A stretch of DNA of 64,000 nucleotides. Origin: Pseudolabrys sp. (lineage in GTDB: Bacteria > Pseudomonadota > Alphaproteobacteria > Rhizobiales > Xanthobacteraceae). The stretch's first letter is position 1. Each line of letters starts with the position of its first letter. Shown piece by piece: positions 36,034 to 44,598 of the stretch. The DNA lies in NCBI GenBank assembly GCA_029980465.1, contig JARYIJ010000001.1, positions 2,615,501-2,679,500 of the forward strand. Direction: 5' to 3'. The notes beneath the pieces were generated by a model, which worked only from the letters and a program-made list of their open reading frames with translations, made no database searches and had not been told where the DNA came from. The translations under genes were made by a program, and so were the position numbers.

Positions 36034-37662
36034 TTACACACCTTTCGCCATCTGGCGCAGCTTGAATTTCTGGATCTTCCCCGTACTCGTCTTTGGAATC
36101 TCGGCGAACACGATGGTGCGCGGCACCTTGTAGCCGGCGAGATTTTTCTTGCACCACGCCACCAGCTCGTCGGCGCTTGCCTTCGCGCCTGGTTTGAGCT
36201 CGACGAACGCGCACGGCGTCTCGCCCCACTTCTCATCCGGCTTCGCCACCACGGCCGCGGCGGCCACGGCAGGATGCTTGTAGAGCGCGTCTTCCACCTC
36301 GATCGACGAGATGTTCTCGCCGCCGGAGATGATGATGTCCTTGGAGCGATCCTTGAGCTGGATGTAACCGTCCGGGTGCATGACGCCGAGGTCGCCGGTG
36401 TGGAACCAGCCGCCCTTGAATGCGGCCTGCGTCGACGCCTGATTCTTCAGATAGCCCTTCATCACCACATTACCGCGCATCATCACTTCGCCCATCGCCT
36501 CGCCGTCGCGCGCGACCGGCTGCATGGTGTCGGGATCGAGCACGTCGAGCGCCTCAAGCGCGCCGTAGCGCACGCCCTGCCGCGCCTTCTTGGCCGCCTG
36601 CTCGGCGCCCGACAGCGCGTCCCAGCTCTCGTGCCAGTCGTTGACCACCGCCGGGCCGTAGCACTCCGTCAGCCCGTAGAGATGCGTGACGTTGAAGCCC
36701 GCATCCTTCATCGCGGCCAGCACGGCTTCGGGCGGCGGCGCGGCGGCGGTGAAGAACTGCACGACATGCGGCAGCGGCTTCTTCTCGCTGGCCGGCGCAT
36801 TGAGCAAGGTGGCCATCACGATCGGCGCGCCGCACAGGTGAGTCACTTTATGCGTAGCGATGGCATCATACATTGCCGCCGCGCGCACGTAGCGCAGGCA
36901 GACATGGGTGCCGGCCATGACCGAGATCGACCACGGGAAGCACCAGCCGTTGCAGTGGAACATCGGCAGCGTCCACAGGTACACCGGATGCTTGCCCATG
37001 GCGCAGGTGACGACGTTGCCTGTCGCCAGCAGATACGCGCCGCGGTGGTGATAGACGACGCCCTTGGGGTCGCCGGTGGTGCCGCTCGTGTAGTTGAGCG
37101 TGATGGCGTCCCATTCGTCGTCCGGCATCGACCACGCGAAGTCCGGATCGCCCTGCGCGACGAAGTCCTCATATTCGATCTCGCCGATGCGCTCGCCGGC
37201 GCCGGAATATTCCGGGTCGTCGTAGTCGATGACGAGCGGCTTCACCTTGGCGAGCGCCAGCGCCTCCTTCATCACCTTCGAATACTCGCGATCGACGATG
37301 ACGACTTTCGCCTCGCCATGATCGAGCGAGAAGGCGATGATCGGCGCGTCGAGCCGCGTGTTGAGCGTGTTGAGCACGGCTTTCGTCATCGGCACGCCGT
37401 AATGGCATTCGAGCATCGCCGGCGTGTTGGCGAGCATCACCGCGACGGTGTCGCCGCGCCCGATGCCGCGCTTCGCCAGCGCCGAGGCGAGCCGGCGCGA
37501 GCGCGCGTAGAAGTCGCGGTAATCGCGGCGCAGCGCGCCGTGCACGATGGCGAGACGGTCGGGAAAGACGGCGGCCGAGCGCTCGAGGAAGCCGAGCGGC
37601 GTCAGCGGCTGGAAATTGGCCGGGTTGCGGTCCAGATCGGTGTCGTAGGGCGTCTTCGCCAT
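36034..37662 (-). CDS. AMP-dependent acyl-CoA synthetase
   Basis: A 542-residue ANL-superfamily ligase. P-loop YTSGTTGDPKGV near residue 180, LYGLTECYGPAV near 320, the hinge YKVPRTIVF and catalytic lysine in PKTSTGKIQKFKLR at the end are all intact. The sequence resembles the DmdB/plant AAE1 group acting on short or medium, often branched or sulfur-containing acids. It makes an acyl-CoA from acid, ATP and CoA. Neighbours give no substrate clue. Confidence 0.9.
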   Translation of the reverse strand: MAKTPYDTDLDRNPANFQPLTPLGFLERSAAVFPDRLAIVHGALRRDYRDFYARSRRLASALAKRGIGRGDTVAVMLANTPAMLECHYGVPMTKAVLNTLNTRLDAPIIAFSLDHGEAKVVIVDREYSKVMKEALALAKVKPLVIDYDDPEYSGAGERIGEIEYEDFVAQGDPDFAWSMPDDEWDAITLNYTSGTTGDPKGVVYHHRGAYLLATGNVVTCAMGKHPVYLWTLPMFHCNGWCFPWSISVMAGTHVCLRYVRAAAMYDAIATHKVTHLCGAPIVMATLLNAPASEKKPLPHVVQFFTAAAPPPEAVLAAMKDAGFNVTHLYGLTECYGPAVVNDWHESWDALSGAEQAAKKARQGVRYGALEALDVLDPDTMQPVARDGEAMGEVMMRGNVVMKGYLKNQASTQAAFKGGWFHTGDLGVMHPDGYIQLKDRSKDIIISGGENISSIEVEDALYKHPAVAAAAVVAKPDEKWGETPCAFVELKPGAKASADELVAWCKKNLAGYKVPRTIVFAEIPKTSTGKIQKFKLRQMAKGV

Positions 37663-37721
37663 TTGTCTCTTTCCCTTTGGCGGGAAGGTAGCGAACCCGC
37701 AGGCCGATACGCAATGAGGGT

Positions 37722-37803
37722 GTCATTCCCCGCGCAAGCGGGGAATGACAGTAGTCAATGAAACGCCGTGATTACTGGATCATCCACTGTCGCGGATGAT
37801 GAC
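37722..37803. repeat. Palindromic repeat
   Basis: Perfect hairpin GTCATTCCCCGCgcaaGCGGGGAATGAC at 37722-37749, then a weaker second half TGGATCATCCACTGTCGCGGATGATGAC. Family as at 38609. Confidence 0.8.
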
Positions 37804-37812
37804 ACCGGGGAG

Positions 37813-38589
37813 CTAGTGCCCCAGCTCGAGAATGCCCTCGCGCACCAGCTCGACCGAAATGGCGAACAGCACGATCAGCATGACGCGGTAGAACGTCTCG
37901 GTCGAGACCCGGCGCACCAGCCAGAAGCCAAGCTGGTTCGAGGCCAGCGCCAGCGGCACCAGGACGAGCGAGGTGCCGAGCCCCTTGGTCGAGAACTGGC
38001 CGAGGGCGAAATAGGGGATGACCTTGAGCCAGTTCATCGCCGCAAACACCATGGTGTTGGTGCCAACGAACAGCATCTTCGGCATGTTCATGCGCAGCAC
38101 GTACATCTGGTAGGGCGGGCCGCCGGCCTGGCAGATGGTCGAGGTGAAGCCGGACAGCGCGCCCCAGAACAGGCCGCCGGGAACGCCGGGCCTGCCGAAG
38201 TCCGCGTCGGGCTCGCCTGTCACCCGCTTCGGGCCGATCCAGTTATAGAGGCAGAAGGCGATGGTGATGACGCCGACGAAGAGGCGCACCGCCGCCTCTG
38301 AAATGGAGGAGGCGACCGCCCAGGCGACGCCGATGCCGACCACCGCGCCGCCAATGACGATGACGAAGATCTGCCGGTTCCATTCGCGGCGGTAGACCCA
38401 TACCGCGCTGGCGTCTTGCAGGATCATGATCGGCAGCATGATCGCCGCCGCCTCGAGCGGCGGCATCACCAGCGCGAGCATCGGCGTCGCCATCTGGCCC
38501 ATGCCGGCGAAGCCACCTTTCGACAGGCCGAGTGCGATCACGGCCGGAACGGCGAGCGCGTAGAACAGCGGATTGGTGATGACGGTCAC
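37813..38589 (-). CDS. TSUP family permease (TauE/SafE-like)
   Basis: A 258-residue membrane protein with seven to eight helices and the two TSUP repeats: LGLSKGGFAGMGQ near the N-terminus and FWGALSGFTSTICQAGGPP near residue 135. The family exports sulfite, sulfoacetate or related organic anions. GTG at 38589 was preferred to GTG 38613 because the latter lies at the edge of a repeat, with its GGGGA directly abutting the start. Substrate unknown. Confidence 0.85.
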   Translation of the reverse strand: MTVITNPLFYALAVPAVIALGLSKGGFAGMGQMATPMLALVMPPLEAAAIMLPIMILQDASAVWVYRREWNRQIFVIVIGGAVVGIGVAWAVASSISEAAVRLFVGVITIAFCLYNWIGPKRVTGEPDADFGRPGVPGGLFWGALSGFTSTICQAGGPPYQMYVLRMNMPKMLFVGTNTMVFAAMNWLKVIPYFALGQFSTKGLGTSLVLVPLALASNQLGFWLVRRVSTETFYRVMLIVLFAISVELVREGILELGH

Positions 38590-38608
38590 GGGGCGGGTCT
38601 TCTCGGCT

Positions 38609-38692
38609 GTCACTCCCCGCGAAAGCGGGGAATCCAGTCTTCAATGAGTGGGTTCATCGGATACTGGATCGCCCGCTTTCGCGGGCGATAAC
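38609..38692. repeat. Palindromic repeat
   Basis: GTCACTCCCCGCGAAAGCGGGGAATCCAG on the left and CTGGATCGCCCGCTTTCGCGGGCGATAAC on the right: two hairpins whose TCCAG/CTGGA joints also pair with each other. Located between divergent genes for the TSUP permease and PrpE. Confidence 0.82.
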
Positions 38693-38803
38693 GCTTCACT
38701 ATGCGACGGCAGGCGTGGGCGCCAGCCTTGCCAACGCATAGCTTGTCTGACCGGCCCTGTCGTTCCACAATCGCTTTCAAGACAAGAAAACGAGGACACG
38801 ACG

Positions 38804-40717
38804 ATGGACGCCCGCACGAGCCGCTATCCCGAAACGTATGCGCGCTGGCAGCGCGATCCCCAAGGCTTCTGGGGCGAGGCCGCGCAGGCGATCGACTGGA
38901 TCGAAAAGCCAAAGGCCGTGTTCGATCCGAAGGCCGGCCTCTACGGCCGCTGGTTTCCCGACGCCGTCTGCAACACCTGCTGGAACGCGCTCGACCGCCA
39001 TATCCCCAAGCGCAACGACCAGCTCGCGCTGATCTACGACTCGCCGGTCACCGGCACGAAGAAAACCTTCACCTATGGCCGGATGCTGTCCGAGGTACAG
39101 CTCCTCGGCGCCATCCTGAAGAACTTCGGCGTCGGCAAGGGCGACCGCGTCATCATCTACATGCCGATGGTGCCGGAGGCGGTGTTCGCGATGCTGGCCT
39201 GCGCGCGCATCGGCGCCATCCACTCGGTGGTATTCGGCGGCTTCGCGGCCAAGGAGCTTGCCACCCGCATCGACGACGCCAAGCCGAAGATCATCCTCTC
39301 CGCCTCGTGTGGCGTCGAGCCCGGCCGCGTCGTCGCCTACAAGCCGCTGCTCGACGACGCTATCACTCTGGCGAAGCACAAGCCGCAGACCTGCCTGATC
39401 CTGCAGCGCCCGCAGTGCGAGGCGGCGATGGTCGCGGGCCGCGACCACGACTGGAAGGCGGCCTGGGAGCACGCCGTCAATTACGCGTGGACGTCGGCCT
39501 GTGAGCCGATGCTGGCGACCGATCCGCTCTACATCCTCTACACCTCGGGCACGACCGGCATTCCGAAGGGCGTGGTGCGTGACAACGGCGGCCACCTCGT
39601 CGCGCTCGACTGGTCGATGCAGTATCTCTACGGCATCGATCCCGGCGAGCGGTGGTGGTGCGCCTCCGACATCGGCTGGGTGGTCGGCCACTCCTACATC
39701 GTCTACGGGCCGCTGATCCACGGCTGCACGTCCATCATGTACGAAGGCAAGCCGATCGGCACGCCGGACGCCGGCGCGTTCTGGCGCGTGATCGCCGAGC
39801 ACAGGGCGGTGGCGCTGTTCACCGCGCCGACCGCGTTCCGCGCCATCAAGAAGGAAGACCCCGACGGCAGCCACATCGGCAAGCACGACCTGTCGCAATT
39901 CCGCACGCTCTTCCTCGCCGGCGAGCGTGCCGATCCGCCGACGGTGGAATGGGCCGAGAAGGTGCTGAAGAAGCCGGTGATCGACCACTGGTGGCAGACC
40001 GAGACCGGCTGGTGCATCTGCGGCAATCCGGTCGGGCTCGGCACGCTGCCGGTCAAGCACGGCTCGGCCACGGTGCCGATGCCGGGCTATGACATCCAGG
40101 TGGTGGACGAGGCGTCGAAGCCGCTGCCGCCCGGCACCGTCGGCTCGCTGGTGGCGAAGCTGCCGCTGCCGCCCGGCGCGCTGCCGACGCTGTGGCAGCA
40201 GGACGAGCGCTGCAAGGAAAGCTACTTCGCGGAGTTTCCCGGCTACTACAAGACCGCCGACGCCGGCTACATCGACGACGACGGCTATGTCTGGGTGATG
40301 GGCCGCACCGACGACATCATCAACGTCGCCGGCCACCGGCTCTCGACCGGCGGCATGGAGGAGGTGCTGGCCTCGCACGAGGACGTCGCCGAATGCGCGG
40401 TGCTTGGCATCGCCGATGACCTCAAGGGCGAGGTGCCGGCCGGCTTCATCGTGCTCAAGGCCGGCGTCAACCGGCCGCATGCCGAGATCGAGCGGGAGAT
40501 CGTCGCGCTGGTGCGCGACAAGATCGGGCCGGTGGCGGCGTTCAAGCTGGTGTTCACGGTGGCGCGGCTGCCGAAGACGCGGTCGGGCAAGATCCTGCGC
40601 GGCACCATCAAGAAGATCGCCGACAAGCAGCCCTGGACGATGCCGGCGACGATTGAGGACCCCAAGGTGCTCGACGAGATCAAGGACACGCTGAAGACGA
40701 AGGGGCTGGGCGCTTAA
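38804..40717 (+). CDS. prpE: Propionyl-CoA synthetase
   Basis: A 637-residue acyl-CoA synthetase of the PrpE/ACSS3 group. P-loop YTSGTTGIPKGV near residue 250, the group signature DIGWVVGHSYIVYGPL near 290, HWWQTETGW near 400, and catalytic lysine in RSGKILRG near 605. It activates propionate (and probably acetate or butyrate) to CoA esters. ATG at 38804 follows CGAGGA. No prpBCD genes are present; methylmalonyl-CoA metabolism elsewhere is expected. Confidence 0.92.
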   Translation: MDARTSRYPETYARWQRDPQGFWGEAAQAIDWIEKPKAVFDPKAGLYGRWFPDAVCNTCWNALDRHIPKRNDQLALIYDSPVTGTKKTFTYGRMLSEVQLLGAILKNFGVGKGDRVIIYMPMVPEAVFAMLACARIGAIHSVVFGGFAAKELATRIDDAKPKIILSASCGVEPGRVVAYKPLLDDAITLAKHKPQTCLILQRPQCEAAMVAGRDHDWKAAWEHAVNYAWTSACEPMLATDPLYILYTSGTTGIPKGVVRDNGGHLVALDWSMQYLYGIDPGERWWCASDIGWVVGHSYIVYGPLIHGCTSIMYEGKPIGTPDAGAFWRVIAEHRAVALFTAPTAFRAIKKEDPDGSHIGKHDLSQFRTLFLAGERADPPTVEWAEKVLKKPVIDHWWQTETGWCICGNPVGLGTLPVKHGSATVPMPGYDIQVVDEASKPLPPGTVGSLVAKLPLPPGALPTLWQQDERCKESYFAEFPGYYKTADAGYIDDDGYVWVMGRTDDIINVAGHRLSTGGMEEVLASHEDVAECAVLGIADDLKGEVPAGFIVLKAGVNRPHAEIEREIVALVRDKIGPVAAFKLVFTVARLPKTRSGKILRGTIKKIADKQPWTMPATIEDPKVLDEIKDTLKTKGLGA

Positions 40718-40732
40718 GGCACAATGCCCATC

Positions 40733-40925
40733 CGCCTCATGGTAATGCTCCATCCGCCTCATGGTGAGGAGCGTTGCGAAGCAACGCGTCTCGAACCAGA
40801 GGCGGCCCCGACCGGGCCTCATGGTTCGAGACGCGCCACGCAAGTCGGCCTTGGCCAACTTGCGCATAACTTGCCGATGTCGGGTAAACCCGACATCGGT
40901 GGCGCTCCTCACCATGAGGGGTCAG
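40733..40925. repeat. Two inverted copies of the TCATGGTGAGGAGCG repeat
   Basis: Left copy at about 40757-40800 (CCTCATGGTGAGGAGCG, hairpin GCGTTGCgaaGCAACGC, TCTCGAACC), right copy reversed at 40817-40921 (CCTCATGGTTCGAGACGCG to CGCTCCTCACCATGAGG). Inside the right copy, CCGATGTCGGGtaaaCCCGACATCGG at 40873-40898 is a perfect stem. The rest of the gene-free stretch 40926-41114 shows nothing I can identify. Confidence 0.8.
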
Positions 40926-41114
40926 CGCGGATTCGCTGAGTGACGGCGGAGAGACCGCGCTACGAGGCAGAAGAGACTATCTCGAAACAACAAAAGCCTA
41001 GCTTGATGGCCGGGCTTTGGCTTCATCGTTAGGTAATGAGCTGCCAGATCGTTGAGCAGTGAGCTGCCCGGCGCAAAAACCTGCCGCGATCCCTGTGAGC
41101 CGCAATCCCCGCGA

Positions 41115-41339
41115 TCAATCCGCGACCGCGTAGGCCCGCTCCTCGGCGGCGCGCACGCGCCGCTCTTCCTCGCGTACCGACGCCGACATGCGGTATTCGA
41201 AGCCGCAGTCGCAGTCGAACACCGTCACTTCGCCGCGGCCGATGTCATCCGGCTCAATCCCGGCAAGACGCATCGTGGTGCCGCAGCGCGGGCATATCAC
41301 ACGGGGGATGGCGGGATGAAGCTTGGTGCGTATGTTCAT
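41115..41339 (-). CDS. Small zinc-ribbon protein
   Basis: A 74-residue protein with a two-knuckle zinc ribbon: VICPRCGTTM near residue 15 and VFDCDCGFEYRM near 43. A charged helix (REEERRVRAAEERA) follows. Start ATG at 41339 has GGAGAG upstream and was preferred to an ATG four codons earlier. It could be a nucleic-acid-binding or regulatory protein; no family name is certain. Confidence 0.7.
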   Translation of the reverse strand: MNIRTKLHPAIPRVICPRCGTTMRLAGIEPDDIGRGEVTVFDCDCGFEYRMSASVREEERRVRAAEERAYAVAD

Positions 41340-41689
41340 CGCGCTCTCCATTTCTCACGGACAGGCGGGAGCACGAGAGGTCTCTCTGTCACCGACGCCT
41401 GGGGAGCCGTCCAGCCAGTGATGTTTTACAGTTAAGACCGCAAATGTGACGATGCATTGTCAAAAGACACAATCCGCAAAAATTAATGCTGCGACGAGCC
41501 GATGTGTCGCAGGCGGCCTGTGCGCTGCGGTAACGCGCTGATGACACAGCGCGAATACGCTAAATTTAATGCGCGCGGATGCCGGGTGATTGCGAGCGTC
41601 AATTGGCGGACAACGCGGCGTCAGGCCGATGGTCGCGGCAAACAAGACCGTCATCTTGATTTTTTTCCTAATTTCTTTATATTCCTATT

Positions 41690-42240
41690 GCCTGCTCATG
41701 AGGGGGCGCTTCTAGAGGCGTTCTTGAAGTGGAGCAGCCGGAGGCGGACGGTGCGGAGATCAGCACGCTGGCCGGCGTCCGGGCCGGACCGGGCTCTTTC
41801 GCCCGGTATCGGTGTGCGGCTCCTGCGGGCGCGCCTCGCACACGCGTCCCCGGGAGGCCCTGGGAACCCGCCCGGCGGGCACTACGACCCGCCCGCGAGG
41901 AGCTTCGCTTAACGCCGGCCACGGATCGGTCGAGGGGAAGCGCGGGCCTGGGGTCTGCGGGCAGGCTTCGGCCTCCCACGAAACCGCATTCTGGAGCGCC
42001 GGAAGGAGCGCGCCCTTCGCCAAAGGGCGCTCCGTATCCGCAAGGATGCGGCCGAACCAACGAGGCGCCTGCTGGCGCTCCAGTCCCCTCATTGGCGAAT
42101 GAGGGCAGGGACGAAAGGCGTACCCGGCGCCTGCCAAATAATACGGGCGATGACGCGTGCCTCGCGTTTTTCACGGCGCTGAAATTTCCGCCGTCATCGC
42201 CGGACTTGACCCGGCGATCCCGATCGGGGACGCACAAGTT
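41690..42240. other. Long GC-rich intergenic element of unknown nature
   Basis: The gene-free region runs from 41340 to 42265. Its first part (to about 41690) is comparatively AT-rich with no recognisable gene. From 41690 to 42190 the DNA is GC-rich with many short inverted repeats (for example CGCCGGCGTCCGGGCCGGACCGGGC and GGGAGGCCCTGGGAACCCGCCC). Open frames on both strands lack ribosome sites and family features. The end, 42192-42240, is half a palindromic repeat (GTCATCGCCGGACTTGACCC). It may be a multicopy intergenic element. Confidence 0.4.
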
Positions 42241-42265
42241 CAGCCATGACAAGGACGAGACCGAA

Positions 42266-43093
42266 ATGCCCGCCTTCATCTGCACCGCCTGCGGCACGCA
42301 ATATCCCGACAGCGCGAGCCCACCCACGCAATGCGTCATCTGCGAGGAGGAGCGGCAATATGTTCCGCCGGGCGGGCAGGGCTGGACGACGCTCGCGGCG
42401 CTGCGCGGCTCGCGTCGCAACGCCTTCCACCAGTACGAGCCGGGCGTCATCGGCATCGGCACCGAGCCGGGCTTCGCCATCGGCCAGCGCGCGGTGCTGG
42501 TGCAGACGCCGGACGGCAACGTGCTGTGGGACTGCATCGCCTTCATCGACGACGCCACCATAACGCTCATCAAGGCGCTCGGCAGCCTGAAGGCGATCGC
42601 TATCTCGCATCCGCATTTCTACACGACCAACGCCGAATGGAGCCGAGCCTTCGACTGCCCGGTTTATCTGCACGAGGCCGACAGAGCCTGGGTGCAGAAC
42701 CCGCATGCTGGCATTGAGTATTGGTCCGGCGACACGCACGCGCTCATGGACGGCGTCACCTTGATCCGCTGCGGCGGGCATTTTCCCGGCGGCGCGGTGT
42801 TGCACTCTGCGGGCGGCGCGGGCGGGCGCGGCATCGTCTGCTCGGGCGACATCATCACCGTCACCACTGACCGCAAGTGGTTCACCTTCATGCGCAGCTA
42901 CCCCAACATGATCCCGCTGTCGCAGCGCGAGGTGGAGGGCATCGCCAAGGCGATGGCGCCGTTCGCGTTCGAGACGGTGTACGGCCATTATTTCGACCGC
43001 ACCGTGGCGCGGAACGCCAAGACGGTTCTGGAGAAATCCGTGGCCCGTTACATCGCCAACATCAACGGCGTCGCGCGCCCCGAGGGCACGTGA
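42266..43093 (+). CDS. MBL-fold protein with N-terminal rubredoxin-like zinc ribbon
   Basis: A 275-residue protein. Residues 1-35 form a zinc ribbon (ICTACGTQYP and TQCVICEEER), then a metallo-beta-lactamase fold. The metal motif reads SHPHFYTTN instead of HxHxDH, so the Asp-His half is missing; downstream metal-ligand-like residues remain in CGGHFPGG, CSGDIITV and YGHYF. ATG at 42266 starts the ribbon; the frame is open far upstream through the GC-rich element, without meaning. Function unknown; may bind one metal. Confidence 0.8.
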   Translation: MPAFICTACGTQYPDSASPPTQCVICEEERQYVPPGGQGWTTLAALRGSRRNAFHQYEPGVIGIGTEPGFAIGQRAVLVQTPDGNVLWDCIAFIDDATITLIKALGSLKAIAISHPHFYTTNAEWSRAFDCPVYLHEADRAWVQNPHAGIEYWSGDTHALMDGVTLIRCGGHFPGGAVLHSAGGAGGRGIVCSGDIITVTTDRKWFTFMRSYPNMIPLSQREVEGIAKAMAPFAFETVYGHYFDRTVARNAKTVLEKSVARYIANINGVARPEGT

Positions 43094-43116
43094 TGCGGCA
43101 GCTTCTCATTCTCCGT

Positions 43117-43204
43117 TCGTCCCCGCGCAAGCGGGGATCCAGGGTCACGCGTTGTGATTCCGATGTCTATGTTTTCTGGATTCCCGTCTCCGCGGGAATG
43201 AGCG
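43117..43204. repeat. Palindromic repeat
   Basis: CGTCCCCGCGCAAGCGGGGATCCAG hairpin on the left and CTGGATTCCCGTCTCCGCGGGAATGAG on the right. It sits between the MBL gene and the reductase-like gene on the same strand. Confidence 0.8.
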
Positions 43205-43213
43205 GAAAAGACA

Positions 43214-43771
43214 ATGGCTGATTTGCCCACACGCATCGAGGGCTTCGCGATCGTGTCGAGCGACGGCATGCTGGCCGGCGCCGACGGCGTCATGCCGGAT
43301 GCGTTGAAGTTCGAGGCCGACCAGCGCTTCTTCCGCGACGGTATGGACCGCTGCGTGGCTGCCATCCATGGCCGTCATTCGCACGAGCAGCAGCCCCATT
43401 CGGCGAAGCGTCACCGCATCTGGGTGACGCGGACCGTGCCGTCGATCGCGCGCGCCGCCGACCCCAACGCCATCCTGTGGAATCCGGCCGGCGCGTCGTT
43501 CGAAGAGGCGTGGAATGCGCTCGGCGTTGCGGGGGCGCTCGGCGTGGTCGGCGGCACCGACGTCTTCACGTATTTCCTGCCGCGCTACGATGTCTTTCAC
43601 CTGACGCGCGCGCCGGGCGTGACGCTGCCGGGCGGCCGTCCGGTGTTTGCCGGCGTTCCCGTCCGCACGCCCGAGCAGGTGATGCAGGAGAACGGCCTCA
43701 CCCACGGCAGCGAGCAATTGCTCGACGCCGCGAGCGGCCTCACGGTGACGAGTTGGCGGCGCGTGCGCTAG
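43214..43771 (+). CDS. Dihydrofolate-reductase-like protein
   Basis: A 185-residue protein. The N-terminus GFAIVSSDGMLAGADGVMP resembles the first strand and loop of DHFR/RibD reductases, and ALGVVGGTDVFTYFLPRYD matches the Gly-Gly NADP-binding stretch; LTRAPGVTLPGGRPVFAGV resembles the last strands. It lacks enough of the folate-site pattern to be called FolA. Its stop codon overlaps the convergent SDR stop by 3 bases. Confidence 0.65.
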   Translation: MADLPTRIEGFAIVSSDGMLAGADGVMPDALKFEADQRFFRDGMDRCVAAIHGRHSHEQQPHSAKRHRIWVTRTVPSIARAADPNAILWNPAGASFEEAWNALGVAGALGVVGGTDVFTYFLPRYDVFHLTRAPGVTLPGGRPVFAGVPVRTPEQVMQENGLTHGSEQLLDAASGLTVTSWRRVR

Positions 43772-44532
43772 GCAATCGACGCGCCGCTGTCGACCACCAA
43801 CACCTGGCCGGTCGTGATCGCCGCGTCGTCGGATGCGAGGAACGCCGCGGTGTCGGCGATGTGGCTCGGCAGGCCGAGCCCGAACAGATGCTGGGTCGCC
43901 AGCTTTTCGATGTCCTTCGAGCCTTCCATCAGCCGCCGCACCCGGTCGGATAACGTTACCGACGGCGCGATGGCGTTGACGCGAATCCTGTCTTTGGCGA
44001 ACTCGACCGCCATCGAGCGCGTCATGGCGGCGATGGCGCCCTTGGCGGCGGTGTAGCAGTCGCGTCCCGGCACGCCGATGACGGCGAGCGTCGAGCTCAT
44101 GTTGATGACGGCGCCGCCGCCCGCGCGCGCGATGTGCGGGATGCCGTATTTCGAGCAGAGGAACGTGCCGTAGACGTCGAGCGTCATCACCCGCCAGAAT
44201 TCCTCGTCGGGCGCGGTCGTGACCGGCCCGTCCTGCGGCGTCGAGCCGCCGGCGTTGTTGTGCAGGATGGTGAGCTTGCCGAACCGCTTGACCGTTTCGT
44301 CGAGCGCGGCCCGGACGCTGTCGGCCTTGCGCACGTCACAGGGGATGAAGACGGCGTCGCCGCCGTCCTTGGCGCTGGCTCTGGCGGCTGCGGCCGCTTC
44401 CTCGCCCAACGCCGGATTGACTTCGGCGATCGCGACCCTGGCGCCCTCGCGCGCGAACCGCTCCGCCGTGGCGCGGCCGATTCCCGTTCCGCCGCCGCTG
44501 ATGAACGCCACCTTGCCCGCCAGTCTCGTCAT
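43768..44532 (-). CDS. Short-chain dehydrogenase/reductase
   Basis: A 254-residue classical SDR. NAD(P) motif GGGTGIGRA near residue 13, NNAGG near 93, catalytic Ser in INMSSTLAV and YTAAKGA near 160. An acidic residue after the second strand (IAEVN) suggests NAD preference. Start ATG at 44532. It is divergent from a 3-hydroxyacyl-CoA dehydrogenase 66 bases away, so the two could share a promoter region and substrate. Substrate unknown. Confidence 0.9.
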   Translation of the reverse strand: MTRLAGKVAFISGGGTGIGRATAERFAREGARVAIAEVNPALGEEAAAAARASAKDGGDAVFIPCDVRKADSVRAALDETVKRFGKLTILHNNAGGSTPQDGPVTTAPDEEFWRVMTLDVYGTFLCSKYGIPHIARAGGGAVINMSSTLAVIGVPGRDCYTAAKGAIAAMTRSMAVEFAKDRIRVNAIAPSVTLSDRVRRLMEGSKDIEKLATQHLFGLGLPSHIADTAAFLASDDAAITTGQVLVVDSGASIA

Positions 44533-44598
44533 GGTTGTTTCCTCCGTGCCGCATTGTAACCTCACGATGAACGAGAAAAACACACCGGGAGTGAAACA

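Noticed and set aside
41729..42265. Long upstream extension of the MBL-fold frame
   Set aside because: Low-complexity GC-rich translation, no ribosome site, and the zinc ribbon starts cleanly at 42266.
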